A stretch of DNA of 64,000 nt from Helicovermis profundi (GCF_033097505.1 NZ_AP028654.1:202001-266000); one strand, 5' to 3'. Positions 43,283 through 53,840 are shown, counted from the first letter of the stretch. Notes: generated by a model not told the origin, from the letters alone. A program made the numbers and translations.

Positions 43283-44722
43283 ATGAAAAAACTATTGAAT
43301 TTAGTAATAATGACAACCGTTTGCACAATTTTATTTACGGGGTGTACTCTAGAAAAAAAGCCAGTATCAAAGACAAACATTAAGTATCCGGTTATAAATA
43401 ATGAGAGTAAATTTTCTCTAAATGATAAAATTTATTTTTTAATGGTGGATAGATTTAATGATGCTAGCGTAGAAAATAATATTGAAACTAATAAAAATGT
43501 TAAAACAACTTTTCATGGTGGAGATATTTTGGGTGTAAAGGAAAAGCTTGATTATATTAAGAGTATGGGATTTACTGCAATATGGATAACGCCAGTTGTT
43601 GATAATGATTTGGGTGGATATCATGGTTATTGGGCAAAAGATTTTTATAATGTTGATGAAAATTTTGGAACAATTGAAGATTTAAAAGAATTAACACAAG
43701 AAGCTCATAAAAAAGGAATCAAGATTATTCTTGATTATGTAGTTAATCATACTGGACCTAAAAGTGATTTGTTAACTGATGGAAAACATGAAAATTGGTT
43801 TCACTACAAAAAAATTATTAATGATTATACTAATAAAGAGGAAGTTGAAGATGGCTGGCTTGCCGGTCTTCCTGATTTAAATACGGAAAATCCAGATGTA
43901 AGAAAATATTTAATAGATAATGCTATTTGGTGGATAAAGGAAACTAATGTAGATGGTTTTAGACTTGATACAGTTAGGCACGTTCCAGAAAGCTTTTGGA
44001 ATGAGTTCTCTTATAAAATCAAAGAACAATATCCTGATTTCTATATGATTGGTGAAGTTTGGGATAGTAATGTAGATACTCTTGAAAAATATCATGAACT
44101 TGGGCTCGATGGTCTTCTCGATTATTCTTTGTATTATGGTATTAAAGATACTTTTAAAGATGGAGGTTTTGTTACTAAATTACTTAAAGCAATTGAAAAT
44201 GATAAGAAATTTAAAGATCCATCATTAAATGGAATATTTATTGATAACCACGATAATGCTAGATATTTTTCATTGGTTAGATATAATGTTAATTATTTAA
44301 AAGAAGCTCTAACATTTATGTATTCATATCCGGAAATTCCAATTGTATATTACGGAACTGAAATTCCAATGAAGGGCGGAAATGACCCAGATAATAGAAA
44401 AGATATGCAGTGGAACAAAGTTAAAGATTCAAAAATTATCCCTTATATTAAAATGTTAAATAGTTTTAGAGATAAATATGTTAGTAATTTTAAAGTAGTA
44501 GCAAATGATAATAAATTTATTGCCTATGAAGTCAGTAAAGGAAATAGTAAAGCTCTAGTAATATCAAATGTATACAATGGTGAAAAAAATATTTCTTTTG
44601 AATATAAAGCAAAAAGCTTAATAAATTATGAGACTAAAGAAGATTTAAGCAAGTATCTTGTAAATGGTAAAATTACAATGACTTTAAAAGAAAGTGAAAA
44701 TATAATTTTAATAGTAAAATAA
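43283..44722 (+). CDS. Alpha-amylase family (GH13) lipoprotein, cell-surface
   Basis: The 479-residue protein begins with a lipoprotein signal (LFTGC around residue 17, after a short hydrophobic stretch), so it sits on the outer face of the membrane. It is a GH13 enzyme: DYVVNHTG, GFRLDTVRH with the nucleophile Asp, MIGEVWD with the acid/base Glu, and FIDNHDNAR with the third Asp. It would cut starch or glycogen outside the cell to feed the transporter encoded divergently. ATG 43283 follows GAGGGGGAGTAAT. Confidence 0.92.
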   Translation: MKKLLNLVIMTTVCTILFTGCTLEKKPVSKTNIKYPVINNESKFSLNDKIYFLMVDRFNDASVENNIETNKNVKTTFHGGDILGVKEKLDYIKSMGFTAIWITPVVDNDLGGYHGYWAKDFYNVDENFGTIEDLKELTQEAHKKGIKIILDYVVNHTGPKSDLLTDGKHENWFHYKKIINDYTNKEEVEDGWLAGLPDLNTENPDVRKYLIDNAIWWIKETNVDGFRLDTVRHVPESFWNEFSYKIKEQYPDFYMIGEVWDSNVDTLEKYHELGLDGLLDYSLYYGIKDTFKDGGFVTKLLKAIENDKKFKDPSLNGIFIDNHDNARYFSLVRYNVNYLKEALTFMYSYPEIPIVYYGTEIPMKGGNDPDNRKDMQWNKVKDSKIIPYIKMLNSFRDKYVSNFKVVANDNKFIAYEVSKGNSKALVISNVYNGEKNISFEYKAKSLINYETKEDLSKYLVNGKITMTLKESENIILIVK

Positions 44723-44797
44723 AAAATGTATTAATTAAACTAAGATAGGATTATATAATTCAATTTTTACTAATTTGGCAATGTATAAAACAAAGGA

Positions 44798-44833
44798 TAA
44801 AGCCACAAATTTATATGAAATTTGTGGCTTTAT
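44798..44833. terminator. Bidirectional terminator
   Basis: AAAGCCACAAATTT-ATATGA-AATTTGTGGCTTT is a 13-base perfect stem between the convergent amylase and regulator genes. Confidence 0.8.
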
Positions 44834-44855
44834 CTTATTTGGAGGGAACGTGTCT

Positions 44856-45767
44856 TTATTTTTCAATTAAATTATCATATAGATAATTTAGATAAAAATT
44901 AATGGCTTCATGAAATTTTCTTATATCATAACCAGTTATGATAAGTATTTTTTTAAGTCTATAAACTAAAGTGTTTCTATGAATATATAGTTTGTTAGCA
45001 GCTTCAGTAATATTTAAATTGCTTTCGAAAAATATAAGGGCTGAATTAAGTAATTCTTCATCTAATGTATATCTATTGTTCTTTTGAAATATATCTTTTA
45101 AATAATTGAGATTATCTTCATTTTTAATATTTAGGAAAATATTTGGTAATAGTAGCTTATTAAATTCATAAACATTGTTTTTAGAGCGTACTATTTTTGA
45201 AAATTCTTTTAAGGTATCTAGATTTAAATGTGCATCATAGATATCTTTACCGCATGTAACTTCATAGCTTACATACAAAGAAATATCTGAAAGAATTTCT
45301 GATTCTAAGTCACAATAAACATCTTCAATAGAGTTTTCTTCTTCTATTGGAATTTGCTTAAATACAATAATAGAATTTTCGTTTTTTTCAAAAACAATAT
45401 CTTTTGGATATATTGATTTAATAATTTTCATAATATCTTTTGAATTACCTGAAGATGCTATTTCCCAAATATAAAATGGATAAGTAATATCAAGACTCAT
45501 ATTCTTATATGAATTTTTATTATTTAATATATCTATAAAAGTATTGTTAGTCTCTAAAAATTCTTCTAAAAGGTATTTTAATAGAGCTTTTTCTCTTTTT
45601 TCAAGAATTTTATCCTTAATATAAACACCTTTATTTATTCCAACAGGAATATAATCTTTAAAAGTTTCTTTAATTAAATTATTTGGAATATAGGTGTTTG
45701 CATTAGTTTTTAAAATAACTTCAGTGTTAAAAAGAGTGTTAAGTTTTTCGATTAATTCAATATACAT
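44856..45767 (-). CDS. CdaR/PucR-like transcriptional regulator
   Basis: In the 303-residue protein, the C-terminal HTH_30 domain is clear: NLNITEAANKLYIHRNTLVYRLKKI, followed by NFYLNYLY. The rest resembles the sugar diacid recognition/GGDEF-like domains of CdaR proteins. It is likely an activator of the sugar-uptake genes nearby. It is transcribed after the MsmX-type ATPase gene, four bases after its stop. Confidence 0.85.
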   Translation of the reverse strand: MYIELIEKLNTLFNTEVILKTNANTYIPNNLIKETFKDYIPVGINKGVYIKDKILEKREKALLKYLLEEFLETNNTFIDILNNKNSYKNMSLDITYPFYIWEIASSGNSKDIMKIIKSIYPKDIVFEKNENSIIVFKQIPIEEENSIEDVYCDLESEILSDISLYVSYEVTCGKDIYDAHLNLDTLKEFSKIVRSKNNVYEFNKLLLPNIFLNIKNEDNLNYLKDIFQKNNRYTLDEELLNSALIFFESNLNITEAANKLYIHRNTLVYRLKKILIITGYDIRKFHEAINFYLNYLYDNLIEK

Positions 45768-45771
45768 ATTA

Positions 45772-46863
45772 TCACCAATTTATAATTTTATTTCCGCTCT
45801 CTTTATCAAATAAATGAATTTTACTTTCATCAAATGATACAGTTATCTTATCGCCAATTTTAAAGTTCATATTATGAGTTTCTTTAGCGATAAATTGTTC
45901 ACCATTTATACTATAGTAAATGTAGATTTCGCTTCCAAGAAGTTCAGTAACATCGACAGTTACTTCAAATCCGCCTTTATCGATTAGTATATTTTCTGAT
46001 CTAATTCCCATAAGTACTTCTTTACCAATATATCCGCCATCTTTTACAGAAGAAGCCATTTCTTTAGTTAATGGTAATTTAAGTCCATTATATTCTATAA
46101 GAACGTTACCATTTTCTTCTTTTATTACAGAGTTCATAAAATTCATTTGAGGTGAACCAATAAATCCAGCTACAAAAGTATTTGTAGGATTTTGGTAAAT
46201 GTTTTTTGGTGTATCTACTTGTTGAATTTCACCTTTATTCATAACGCAAATTCTTGTTCCCATTGTCATGGCTTCAGTTTGATCATGAGTAACGTATACA
46301 AAAGTGGTATCTAGTCTATTATGAAGCTTGATTAATTCAGATCTTGTTTGAACTCTAAGTTTTGCGTCAAGATTTGAAAGTGGTTCATCCATTAAGAATA
46401 CTTCTGGTTCTCTTACAATAGCACGTCCAAGTGCAACTCTTTGTCTTTGACCACCTGAAAGTTGCTTTGGTTTTCTTTTAAGTAAATCTTCTATTCCTAG
46501 TATAGATGCTGCATTTTCAACTTTTGATTTTATTTTGTCTTTTGGATATTTTCTTAGTTTAAGACCAAATGCCATATTATCATAAATAGTCATATGAGGA
46601 TATAGGGCATAATTTTGGAATACCATTGCTATATTTCTGTCTTTTGGAGCTACTTCATTTACAGTTTTTTCTCCAATTAGTAGTTCGCCATCAGATATTT
46701 CCTCAAGTCCTGCAATCATTCTAAGAGTAGTTGTTTTTCCACAACCAGATGGTCCAACTAGAACCATGAATTCTTTGTCTTTGATTTCTAAATCAATATT
46801 TTTAACTGCGTTAAAACCATTTGGATACACTTTGTTGATTTTTTTAAGAATTACATTTGACAT
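45772..46863 (-). CDS. msmX: MsmX/MalK-type sugar ABC transporter ATPase
   Basis: The 363-residue protein has Walker A VGPSGCGKTT, the signature LSGGQRQRVALGRAI, Walker B VFLMDEPLSNLD, the switch THD, and a C-terminal TOBE/MalK regulatory domain of about 120 residues. It energises sugar ABC importers, here most likely the MalEFG-like one, which has no ATPase of its own. ATG 46863 follows CGGAGTGATAAT. It is co-transcribed with the CdaR-like gene. Confidence 0.93.
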   Translation of the reverse strand: MSNVILKKINKVYPNGFNAVKNIDLEIKDKEFMVLVGPSGCGKTTTLRMIAGLEEISDGELLIGEKTVNEVAPKDRNIAMVFQNYALYPHMTIYDNMAFGLKLRKYPKDKIKSKVENAASILGIEDLLKRKPKQLSGGQRQRVALGRAIVREPEVFLMDEPLSNLDAKLRVQTRSELIKLHNRLDTTFVYVTHDQTEAMTMGTRICVMNKGEIQQVDTPKNIYQNPTNTFVAGFIGSPQMNFMNSVIKEENGNVLIEYNGLKLPLTKEMASSVKDGGYIGKEVLMGIRSENILIDKGGFEVTVDVTELLGSEIYIYYSINGEQFIAKETHNMNFKIGDKITVSFDESKIHLFDKESGNKIINW

Positions 46864-46958
46864 ATTATCACTCCGATTTTTTTATTATAAATTAATTATA
46901 CTCTAAAAAATCAATTCTTGTTATTGGAATAACGTACAAACATTGTTTGGATTTATGT

Positions 46959-48902
46959 TCAATTAATACAATCAACATCATTAATTTTGAATGTGATAAT
47001 GAAAGTAACGCCCGAATTTACTTTACTTATGCACTTTATTTCTCCCAATAGTAGTTGGCGAACAATATTGAATACAATATGCATTCCGAGTCCAGAATTG
47101 CCTTCTATTCTATTGGTTGTGTAAAAAGGTTCATACATTTTTTCTTGAGTATCTTCAGAGATACCTTTCCCGTTGTCTGAATAGATTATTGAAATATTTT
47201 CTTTGTCTATTTTACAATCGATTGTAATAATACCTTCGTTTTTATTTGCAAATCCATGTGTTAGTGAATTTATAATTAAATTATTGAATAACTGAGTAAA
47301 GGCACTTGGGTAGTTTTTGATTATAACTTCTTCACTAATGTTATTTGTAATTATAATGTTCTTTTTTTTATATAAAGGTTTTAGACTGAGAATAGTCATA
47401 TCAGTAATATCTTTTAGATTTATTAGTATTTTTTCATCTGTTGCTTGATGAACTGCAAGTTTTTTAAAGTTATTTACTAAATTAGCAGCATGGTTTAAAT
47501 TGGTGTTTAGTATATTAGAAGATTCATTTACTGAGTGAATGAAATTTAGTAAATCACTTTTTTTCAATTTGTCACTCATAATGTTTTTTTCTAAAGAATG
47601 ATTAAGTTTTTCAATATAACTCGCAGTTGTAACACTCACACCAAGTGGAGTATTTATTTCATGAGCTACTCCTGCAACTAAATTACCAAGGGATGCTGCT
47701 TTTTCAGTTTCTAAAATATATTTGTATTGAGACTCAAGTTCTTCGTTTTTCATAGTAATTGTGTTTTCTAGAAGTTTTTTCTCGTTTCTAAAATAATTTA
47801 TTAGCACTTGAAATGAATTTGAAATTTCGCCTATTTCATCATTTCGAATAAGATAATCATTAGGTATATTTTTATTAAGTTTTCTATTATTAATATCAGT
47901 CGCAAATACTACTAACGATTTAAGTGGTAATGTAAAATGATTAGCAATAAAATATATAACTAATAATATCAAAACTAAGGTAATAAATATTACAGTAAAT
48001 ATTTTGTATTTAAGTATTTTTAAAAAAGCAAGCGCATTATCTTTATCAATTAGTGATACTATTCTCCAATCGTTTGCTACTTTATATGAATAGAGAAAGT
48101 AGGATTTTCTGTTATAATTTATTAAATTTAAGTTGTTGTTTGGATTGATTATTAAATTTTTATAATTACTTAGTTTATCATAGTTATTATTTAGATTTGA
48201 ATCAAGGAATTTAGAGGTATCATCGTTGTAAATATATGTTCCATCTTTTGCAATCAAAAAAACTTTATCCAAATTATTTGATTTTGAATTTTTAAGTATT
48301 AAAGGTATGCTATCAAGTTTTATATCTACTGCAACAAATCCTAAAATATTTTTTTTAGTGTTTTTAATTGCTTTAATAGATGATAGTACATATTTTTTTG
48401 TTTTCCATTCTACGTAAGGTTTTGTGTATGCGACTTCATTAGAATTTAGCGCATACTTGTACCAAGGTCTTTTTTTTACTTCATATGTATTGTCGGGTAT
48501 AACGTTTAAGTTATCCAAGTAAAAATTGGCTTTCTCATTCGCAACCCATGCCAAGAAAAATAAAGGGTTACTATTTTTAATATTCTGAAGTGTTTTTAGT
48601 ACAGGCAAATAGTATCTATTATTTAATATAGTGTCTTTCGTGGTAGCAGTTTTTAAGTAATTAACAATATCTGAATTGAATTCCATTTGAGTTACTACTA
48701 TTTTGGTTTCATCGAATATTTTATTTATATTTTTTGCAGCAAGTTTTGAGTTAAGTGCTATTTCAGTTTCTATAGATGAAAAAACTCTATTATAGGCCAA
48801 ATTGTATACAAATAAATTTGTGATAATTAATGCTAAAATAACAACAGAAGAAATATATATAGCAAGTGAAGTTGAAAGTTTTTTTGTAGATTTTATTAGC
48901 AT
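46959..48902 (-). CDS. Cache-domain sensor histidine kinase, without adjacent response regulator
   Basis: The 647-residue protein has a membrane segment at about 15-33, a large extracellular double-Cache-like sensor (WYKYALNSNEVAYTKPYVE), a second membrane segment near 309-329, HAMP (DEIGEISNSFQVLI), a coiled coil, the phosphoacceptor region GVAHEINTPLG and an HATPase domain (NLIINSLTHGF, DNGKGISED, GLGMHIVF). It resembles kinases that sense small ligands. No response regulator gene is nearby. ATG 48902 follows AAGGAGGACAC. Confidence 0.9.
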   Translation of the reverse strand: MLIKSTKKLSTSLAIYISSVVILALIITNLFVYNLAYNRVFSSIETEIALNSKLAAKNINKIFDETKIVVTQMEFNSDIVNYLKTATTKDTILNNRYYLPVLKTLQNIKNSNPLFFLAWVANEKANFYLDNLNVIPDNTYEVKKRPWYKYALNSNEVAYTKPYVEWKTKKYVLSSIKAIKNTKKNILGFVAVDIKLDSIPLILKNSKSNNLDKVFLIAKDGTYIYNDDTSKFLDSNLNNNYDKLSNYKNLIINPNNNLNLINYNRKSYFLYSYKVANDWRIVSLIDKDNALAFLKILKYKIFTVIFITLVLILLVIYFIANHFTLPLKSLVVFATDINNRKLNKNIPNDYLIRNDEIGEISNSFQVLINYFRNEKKLLENTITMKNEELESQYKYILETEKAASLGNLVAGVAHEINTPLGVSVTTASYIEKLNHSLEKNIMSDKLKKSDLLNFIHSVNESSNILNTNLNHAANLVNNFKKLAVHQATDEKILINLKDITDMTILSLKPLYKKKNIIITNNISEEVIIKNYPSAFTQLFNNLIINSLTHGFANKNEGIITIDCKIDKENISIIYSDNGKGISEDTQEKMYEPFYTTNRIEGNSGLGMHIVFNIVRQLLLGEIKCISKVNSGVTFIITFKINDVDCIN

Positions 48903-49116
48903 AGTGTCCTCCTTTATCTAATATGTTTTTACCCTACTATTAAATCAATCAATCAGAATAATGATTTTTAAATTTATAGTCAAACAGAATTATAGTTAAA
49001 ATAAAATAGAAAAAAATATATGATATATTATTATTGTAGAATTAATTATTAAAAAATAATTTGTAAAAAAGGAGAGTTATACTAATTAAATTCATATATT
49101 TAGTATACAAAAAGAA

Positions 49117-49800
49117 ATGAAAATAGAAAATTTAGTAATATATAAGGATAAAGATGTGGTTGCTTTGGTTAAGCCGTATGGACTTGCAAGTCAGGGTGCT
49201 AAAAAAGAAGAAAGATATTTTTTAGAAATGGTTCAAAATGAATTTAATAAAGATGATATTGGTTTGCTTCATAGAATTGATAAACCTGTAGGCGGAGTAA
49301 TTTTATTTTCAAAAAATAAAAATGCATTAATTAAGCTCAATGAGGATATCAAAAATAAGAAGATAAGAAAATTTTATTATGTTGTTATTTACGGAGAACT
49401 TGAGAATGAAGAAGGTGTATTTGAAGATTATCTATTAAAAATGAAAACTACAAATATGTCAGCTGTAAGTTCGAAAGAAAAAAAATCCTCAAAGAAATCT
49501 TCATTAAAGTATAGAGTTTTAGATGTTAAAATGGATTTAAATGATAATAAGATTTCTTTAGTTGAAGTTGAACTTATTACAGGAAGACATCATCAAATTA
49601 GAGTTCAATTTTCATCACGAGGATATTATATTCTTGGAGATAAAAAGTATAAAAACAATAGAATGAGAAATGACGTTTATGAAAATATTGCGCTTTGGTC
49701 GTATAAAATCATATTTAATCATCCTAGAAATGGAAAATCAATAACAGTTAAAAAACTCCCAGAAGCTAAGGATGGATTTGCTTATTTTGATTGTTACTAA
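49117..49800 (+). CDS. RluA-family RNA pseudouridine synthase
   Basis: The 227-residue protein has LLHRIDKPVGGVILFSK with the catalytic Asp (near residue 52), the following YYVVIYG, and the late TGRHHQIRVQFS typical of RluA enzymes. There is no S4 domain. It isomerises uridine to pseudouridine in rRNA or tRNA. Its start is uncertain: ATG 49117 has only a weak site, while a good AAAGGAGAG lies 40 bases upstream without a start codon at usual spacing. Confidence 0.88.
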   Translation: MKIENLVIYKDKDVVALVKPYGLASQGAKKEERYFLEMVQNEFNKDDIGLLHRIDKPVGGVILFSKNKNALIKLNEDIKNKKIRKFYYVVIYGELENEEGVFEDYLLKMKTTNMSAVSSKEKKSSKKSSLKYRVLDVKMDLNDNKISLVEVELITGRHHQIRVQFSSRGYYILGDKKYKNNRMRNDVYENIALWSYKIIFNHPRNGKSITVKKLPEAKDGFAYFDCY

Positions 49801-49890
49801 GTAACTTGTTATATATTGATAGTAAAGAATAAATAATGATAAAAAATTTGTTTGTTTAGAATAATAAAGTTCTAAGAAGGAAGTGGTAAA

Positions 49891-50187
49891 ATGAATATAA
49901 AGATTGATAAAAAAGTAATTGAGTACTTAAATAAGAAAAAATCAAATATTATTACATTAAAAGTTTTAAAAACTGGTGGAGGCTGATGTGGATCTATAGA
50001 AATTCCTGAAATAGGAATTAAAGCTCCGGTGGAGCTTAATAAGTTTATTAATTATAAGGTTGATGGGGTAAATGTGTATATCCAAAAGAATGTTAAAATA
50101 AATACGAATGTATTAAAATTTAAACTTTCTTCTACTTTTTTTGTTAAATCAATTGTTGCGATTGGTTTAAAAATAAATTCTCTATAG
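49891..50187 (+). CDS. CC/Se-motif family selenoprotein
   Basis: From ATG 49891 (AAGGAAGTGG upstream) a 98-residue frame runs to TAG at 50185, with an in-frame TGA at 49984-49986 (codon 32) in the context T-GGG-TGA-C-GS. Reading the TGA as selenocysteine gives the motif of the small CC/Se-motif (seleno)protein family of Clostridia, where homologues have Cys-Cys. Downstream sequence (VDGVNVYIQKNV and FFVKSIVAIG) matches that family. The function is unknown; a redox or metal role is likely. This gene shows that the organism probably decodes UGA as selenocysteine. Confidence 0.8.
50001..50037 (+). promoter_or_regulatory. Hairpins after the UGA of the CC/Se gene (candidate SECIS)
   Basis: AATTCC-TGAAATA-GGAATT (50001-50019) and AAGCTCC-GGT-GGAGCTT (50021-50037) are perfect stems. 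The second has a GGU loop but lies 41 bases after the UGA, slightly beyond the usual range. Confidence 0.45.
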
Positions 50188-50441
50188 TGTAGTTTGATTG
50201 AAAATGCGAGCTGATAGTGCAAAAAAATATGATTTTATTAGTGAAAAAAAAATTTTTTTTATGAATAAAAATACTTTCTTTTGATAGACCGAAGTATATT
50301 TATTAGTTTGTTTGTCTTAATATTCCTTGTTTTGTTGAGTTACGAGTGAATTGTTTAAAAAAAAATACAAAATGTGAAAATTTAATAGTCTAGTTTTATT
50401 TGGATAGTGTATTTTTATAAATAACCTTAGAATTCTCCAAT

Positions 50442-50469
50442 TTGACAAATTTTATACATAGCTTATATT
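50442..50469 (+). promoter_or_regulatory. Promoter of the arginine deiminase operon
   Basis: TTGACA (50442-50447) and TATATT (50464-50469) are spaced by 16 bases, about 55 bases before arcA. The rest of the 335-base gap after the CC/Se gene (50188-50523) holds no gene that I can see. Confidence 0.65.
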
Positions 50470-50523
50470 AAAAGAGTAGGACTAATGTATAAGTCGATGA
50501 AATCGAAAGGAGAGTCAAATTAT

Positions 50524-51753
50524 ATGAGCGATATTTTAAACGTTTATTCTGAAATTGGTAGACTTAAAAAAGTTATGCTTCATAGACCAGGAAATGAAAT
50601 TGAAAATCTTACTCCAGATTTAATGGATAGATTGCTTTTTGATGATATTCCTTATCTTAAAGTTGCAAGAGAGGAACATGATTTTTTTGCTAAAACACTT
50701 AGAGAAAATGGAGTTGAGGTAGTTTATCTTGAAGACTTAGTTGCTGAGGCAATTGAAGACGAAAAGGTTAAAGAAAAATTTGTTGACGAGTTTATTGCTG
50801 AAACAAGTATTGAAAGTCATAGACTTCGTGAACTAGTAAAAAAATACTTATTAGAGTTTAAATCAAATAAAGCTATGGTTGATAAAATGATGGAAGGAAT
50901 TAGAAAAGAAGACATTCAGACTTATGAAAGAGTTCATTTGTCAGATATGGTTGGAACTTTGTATCCTTTTGTAGTTGATCCAATGCCTAATTTATATTTT
51001 ACAAGAGATCCTTTCTCAACAATTGGTTCAGGTATCTCGTTAAATCATATGAGAACAGTAACAAGAAATAGAGAAACACTTTTTTCTAAATATGTATTTT
51101 CATATCATCCAGACTATAAAAATGAAAATATTCCATTCTGGTATGATAGAGATGATACTACTTCAATTGAAGGTGGAGATCAATTAGTACTTAGTAAAAA
51201 AGTTCTTGCAATTGGTATTTCTGAAAGAACAGATGCTTCTTCAGTAGAAAAAATTGCTAAGAGAATTTTTGAACACAATGAAAAATTTGAAACTATTCTT
51301 GCTTTTGATATTCCAAAGAAAAGAGCATTTATGCATTTAGATACAGTATTTACTATGGTTGATTATGATAAATTCACTATTCACCCTGAAATTGAAGGAC
51401 CACTAACAGTGTATTCAATTAAAAAAGCGCAAAATAATGAAGGCATTGTAATTGAAAAAGAACAAATGATTCTTGAAGAAATTCTTGCTAAGTATTTAGA
51501 ACTTGAAAAAGTTACGCTTATTAGATGTGGCGGTGGAAACATGGTTGATGCTGGGAGAGAACAGTGGAATGATGGATCCAATACACTTGCAATTGCACCA
51601 GGTGAAGTTGTAGTATATTCTAGAAATCATGTAACTAATAAATTACTTGTAGAGCATGGAATTAAACTTCACGTTATTCCATCATCAGAATTATCACGTG
51701 GTAGAGGTGGTCCAAGATGTATGTCGATGCCACTAATTAGAGAAGAACTTTAA
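50524..51753 (+). CDS. arcA: Arginine deiminase
   Basis: The 409-residue protein is a full-length arginine deiminase: [18 protein letters not shown] near the N-terminus, FTRDPF, EGGD, and the active-site [10 protein letters not shown] with the catalytic Cys near the C-terminus. It converts arginine to citrulline and ammonia, the first step of arginine fermentation. ATG 50524 is used: GAAAGGAGAGTC precedes it, and an ATG 39 bases upstream has no site. It begins the arc operon arcA-argF-arcC-transporter. Confidence 0.96.
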   Translation: MSDILNVYSEIGRLKKVMLHRPGNEIENLTPDLMDRLLFDDIPYLKVAREEHDFFAKTLRENGVEVVYLEDLVAEAIEDEKVKEKFVDEFIAETSIESHRLRELVKKYLLEFKSNKAMVDKMMEGIRKEDIQTYERVHLSDMVGTLYPFVVDPMPNLYFTRDPFSTIGSGISLNHMRTVTRNRETLFSKYVFSYHPDYKNENIPFWYDRDDTTSIEGGDQLVLSKKVLAIGISERTDASSVEKIAKRIFEHNEKFETILAFDIPKKRAFMHLDTVFTMVDYDKFTIHPEIEGPLTVYSIKKAQNNEGIVIEKEQMILEEILAKYLELEKVTLIRCGGGNMVDAGREQWNDGSNTLAIAPGEVVVYSRNHVTNKLLVEHGIKLHVIPSSELSRGRGGPRCMSMPLIREEL

Positions 51754-51821
51754 TAAAAATAGGTTAATAATGGATAATCCATTTAATAAATAATATTATA
51801 TAATACTAAGGAGGAAATAAG

Positions 51822-52814
51822 ATGGCTGTTAATTTAAGAGGAAGACATTTTATTACATTGAAAGATTTTACTACTGACGAGATTAAGTACTTACTTAATT
51901 TAGCAAAAGATTTAAAAAGTAAAAAAAGAGCTGGTATTAGAGGAAATTTATTAGATAGAAAAAATGTTGTTCTTTTATTTGAAAAATCTTCAACTAGAAC
52001 TAGATGTGCTTTTGAAGTTGGTGCTTTAGATGAGGGTGGTCAAGTTACATTCTTAACTAATTCACAAATGGGTAAAAAAGAGACTATCGAAGATACTGCT
52101 AAAGTATTAGGTAGATTTTATGATGGTATTGAATTTAGAGGATTTAAACAAGAAACTGTTGAAGCACTAGCTGAACATGCTGGAGTTCCTGTATGGAATG
52201 GTTTAACAGATCTTTATCATCCAACTCAAATTTTAGCTGACTTTTTAACTGTAATGGAAAATGTTGATAAGCCGCTTAATAAAGTTAAATTTGTATATGT
52301 TGGTGATGCTAGAAATAACATGGGTAACTCACTTATGATTGGTGCTGCAAAAGTTGGAATGGACTTTGTTGCATTAGCTCCAAAATCACTTTGGCCTTCT
52401 GATGAATTAGTAGCTGAAATGAATGAAGTTGCTAAAGAAACAGGCGCTACAATTACTTTAACTGAAAACATTGATGACGTTAAAGGTGCAGATGCTATCT
52501 ATACTGACGTATGGGTATCTATGGGTGAAGAAGATCAATTTGCTGAAAGAATTGAATTATTAAAATCATATCAAGTAAATATGGAAATGCTTAAGAAAAC
52601 TGAAAATGATGATGTAATGTTCTTACATTGTTTACCAGCATTCCATGACGATAAAACTGTTGTAGGAGCTGAAATCAAAGCTAAATTTGGTTTAGATTCT
52701 ATGGAAGTAAGTGATGAAGTATTCAGATCTAAACATTCAAAAGTATTTGATGAAGCTGAAAATAGAATGCATACTATTAAAGCAATTATGGTAGCTACAA
52801 TCGGAAACTTATAG
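51822..52814 (+). CDS. arcB: Ornithine carbamoyltransferase (catabolic)
   Basis: The 330-residue protein has the carbamoyl-phosphate loop [10 protein letters not shown], the [11 protein letters not shown] segment, and FLHCLPA with the catalytic Cys. Within the arginine deiminase operon it splits citrulline to ornithine and carbamoyl phosphate. ATG 51822 follows AAGGAGGAAATAAG. Its stop is 11 bases before the arcC start. Confidence 0.95.
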   Translation: MAVNLRGRHFITLKDFTTDEIKYLLNLAKDLKSKKRAGIRGNLLDRKNVVLLFEKSSTRTRCAFEVGALDEGGQVTFLTNSQMGKKETIEDTAKVLGRFYDGIEFRGFKQETVEALAEHAGVPVWNGLTDLYHPTQILADFLTVMENVDKPLNKVKFVYVGDARNNMGNSLMIGAAKVGMDFVALAPKSLWPSDELVAEMNEVAKETGATITLTENIDDVKGADAIYTDVWVSMGEEDQFAERIELLKSYQVNMEMLKKTENDDVMFLHCLPAFHDDKTVVGAEIKAKFGLDSMEVSDEVFRSKHSKVFDEAENRMHTIKAIMVATIGNL

Positions 52815-52825
52815 GAGGCGTTTAA

Positions 52826-53761
52826 ATGAAAGATAAAATTGTTGTTGCCTTAGGTGGTAACGCACTTGGAAAAACTCCAAAAGAGCAACATGAATTAGTT
52901 AAAGGTACTGCAGTTCCAATTGTAGACTTAATTGCAGCAGGACACGAAGTAGTTCTTGCTCACGGTAATGGACCACAAGTTGGTATGATTAATTTAGCTA
53001 TGGAAACAGCTTCTGTTTCTGATGCTGGTACTCCAGAAATGCCATTCCCAGAATGTGGAGCAATGAGCCAAGGTTATATTGGATATCATCTTCAAAATGC
53101 AATTAGAGAAGAACTTTTAAATAGAGGTATGGATGTGCCTGTTGCTACTGTAGTAACACAAGTTATTGTAGACAAAAATGATCCTGCATTTACTAACCCA
53201 ACTAAGCCAATTGGTTCTTTCTATTCGAAAGAAGAAGCTGATGAATTATCTGCTAAAAAAGGTTATAATATGGTAGAGGATGCTGGTAGAGGTTATAGAA
53301 GAGTAGTACCTTCTCCTCGTCCAATTGACGTTGCTGAAAAAGCAACTGTTAAAGCATTAGTTGATAATAACCATGTTGTTATTACTGTTGGTGGTGGAGG
53401 AATTCCAGTTGTCAAAGAAGGTAATAAATTAGTTGGTGTTCCAGCTGTAATTGATAAAGATTTTGCTAGTGCAAAAATAGCTGAAATTTTAGATGCTGAT
53501 TATTTAATTATATTAACAGCAGTTGAAAAAGTTGCAATTAACTTTGGAAAAGAAAATGAAAAATGGCTTTCTAAATTAGATTTTGCAGAAACTGAGCAGT
53601 ATATTAAAGAGGGACATTTTGCTCCTGGATCAATGCTTCCAAAGATTGAAGCTGCACTTGGATTTGCTAAATCAAAATCAGGTAGAAAATCATTAATTAC
53701 TTCTTTAGAAAAAGCTAAAGAGGGAATTGAAGGAATTACAGGTACACTTATTACACAATAA
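52826..53761 (+). CDS. arcC: Carbamate kinase
   Basis: The 311-residue protein is a full-length carbamate kinase: IVVALGGNALGKTP at the N-terminus, VLAHGNGPQVGM, VVITVGGGGIPV and DKDFASAKIAE. It makes ATP from carbamoyl phosphate and ADP, the energy-yielding step of the pathway. ATG 52826 follows AGGAGGCGTTTAA inside the arcB end region. Confidence 0.96.
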   Translation: MKDKIVVALGGNALGKTPKEQHELVKGTAVPIVDLIAAGHEVVLAHGNGPQVGMINLAMETASVSDAGTPEMPFPECGAMSQGYIGYHLQNAIREELLNRGMDVPVATVVTQVIVDKNDPAFTNPTKPIGSFYSKEEADELSAKKGYNMVEDAGRGYRRVVPSPRPIDVAEKATVKALVDNNHVVITVGGGGIPVVKEGNKLVGVPAVIDKDFASAKIAEILDADYLIILTAVEKVAINFGKENEKWLSKLDFAETEQYIKEGHFAPGSMLPKIEAALGFAKSKSGRKSLITSLEKAKEGIEGITGTLITQ

Positions 53762-53789
53762 GTTTATAATATATACGTATTGTAAGAAG

Positions 53790-53840
53790 ATAGAGTTTTA
53801 ACGTTCAAATACTTGTATTTGGAGGTTGAAACTCTATTTA
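53790..53840 (+). terminator. Hairpin between arcC and the transporter gene
   Basis: ATAGAGTTTTAAC with GTTGAAACTCTAT, and an inner CAAATAC-TT-GTATTTG, form a long imperfect stem followed by TTATTGG. It may partly end transcription or set mRNA stability. Confidence 0.55.

Noticed and set aside
22585-50187. UGA reassigned to an ordinary amino acid such as tryptophan
   Set aside because: TGA ends many clear genes here, for example at 1012, 12802 and 14819, and UGG codes tryptophan throughout.
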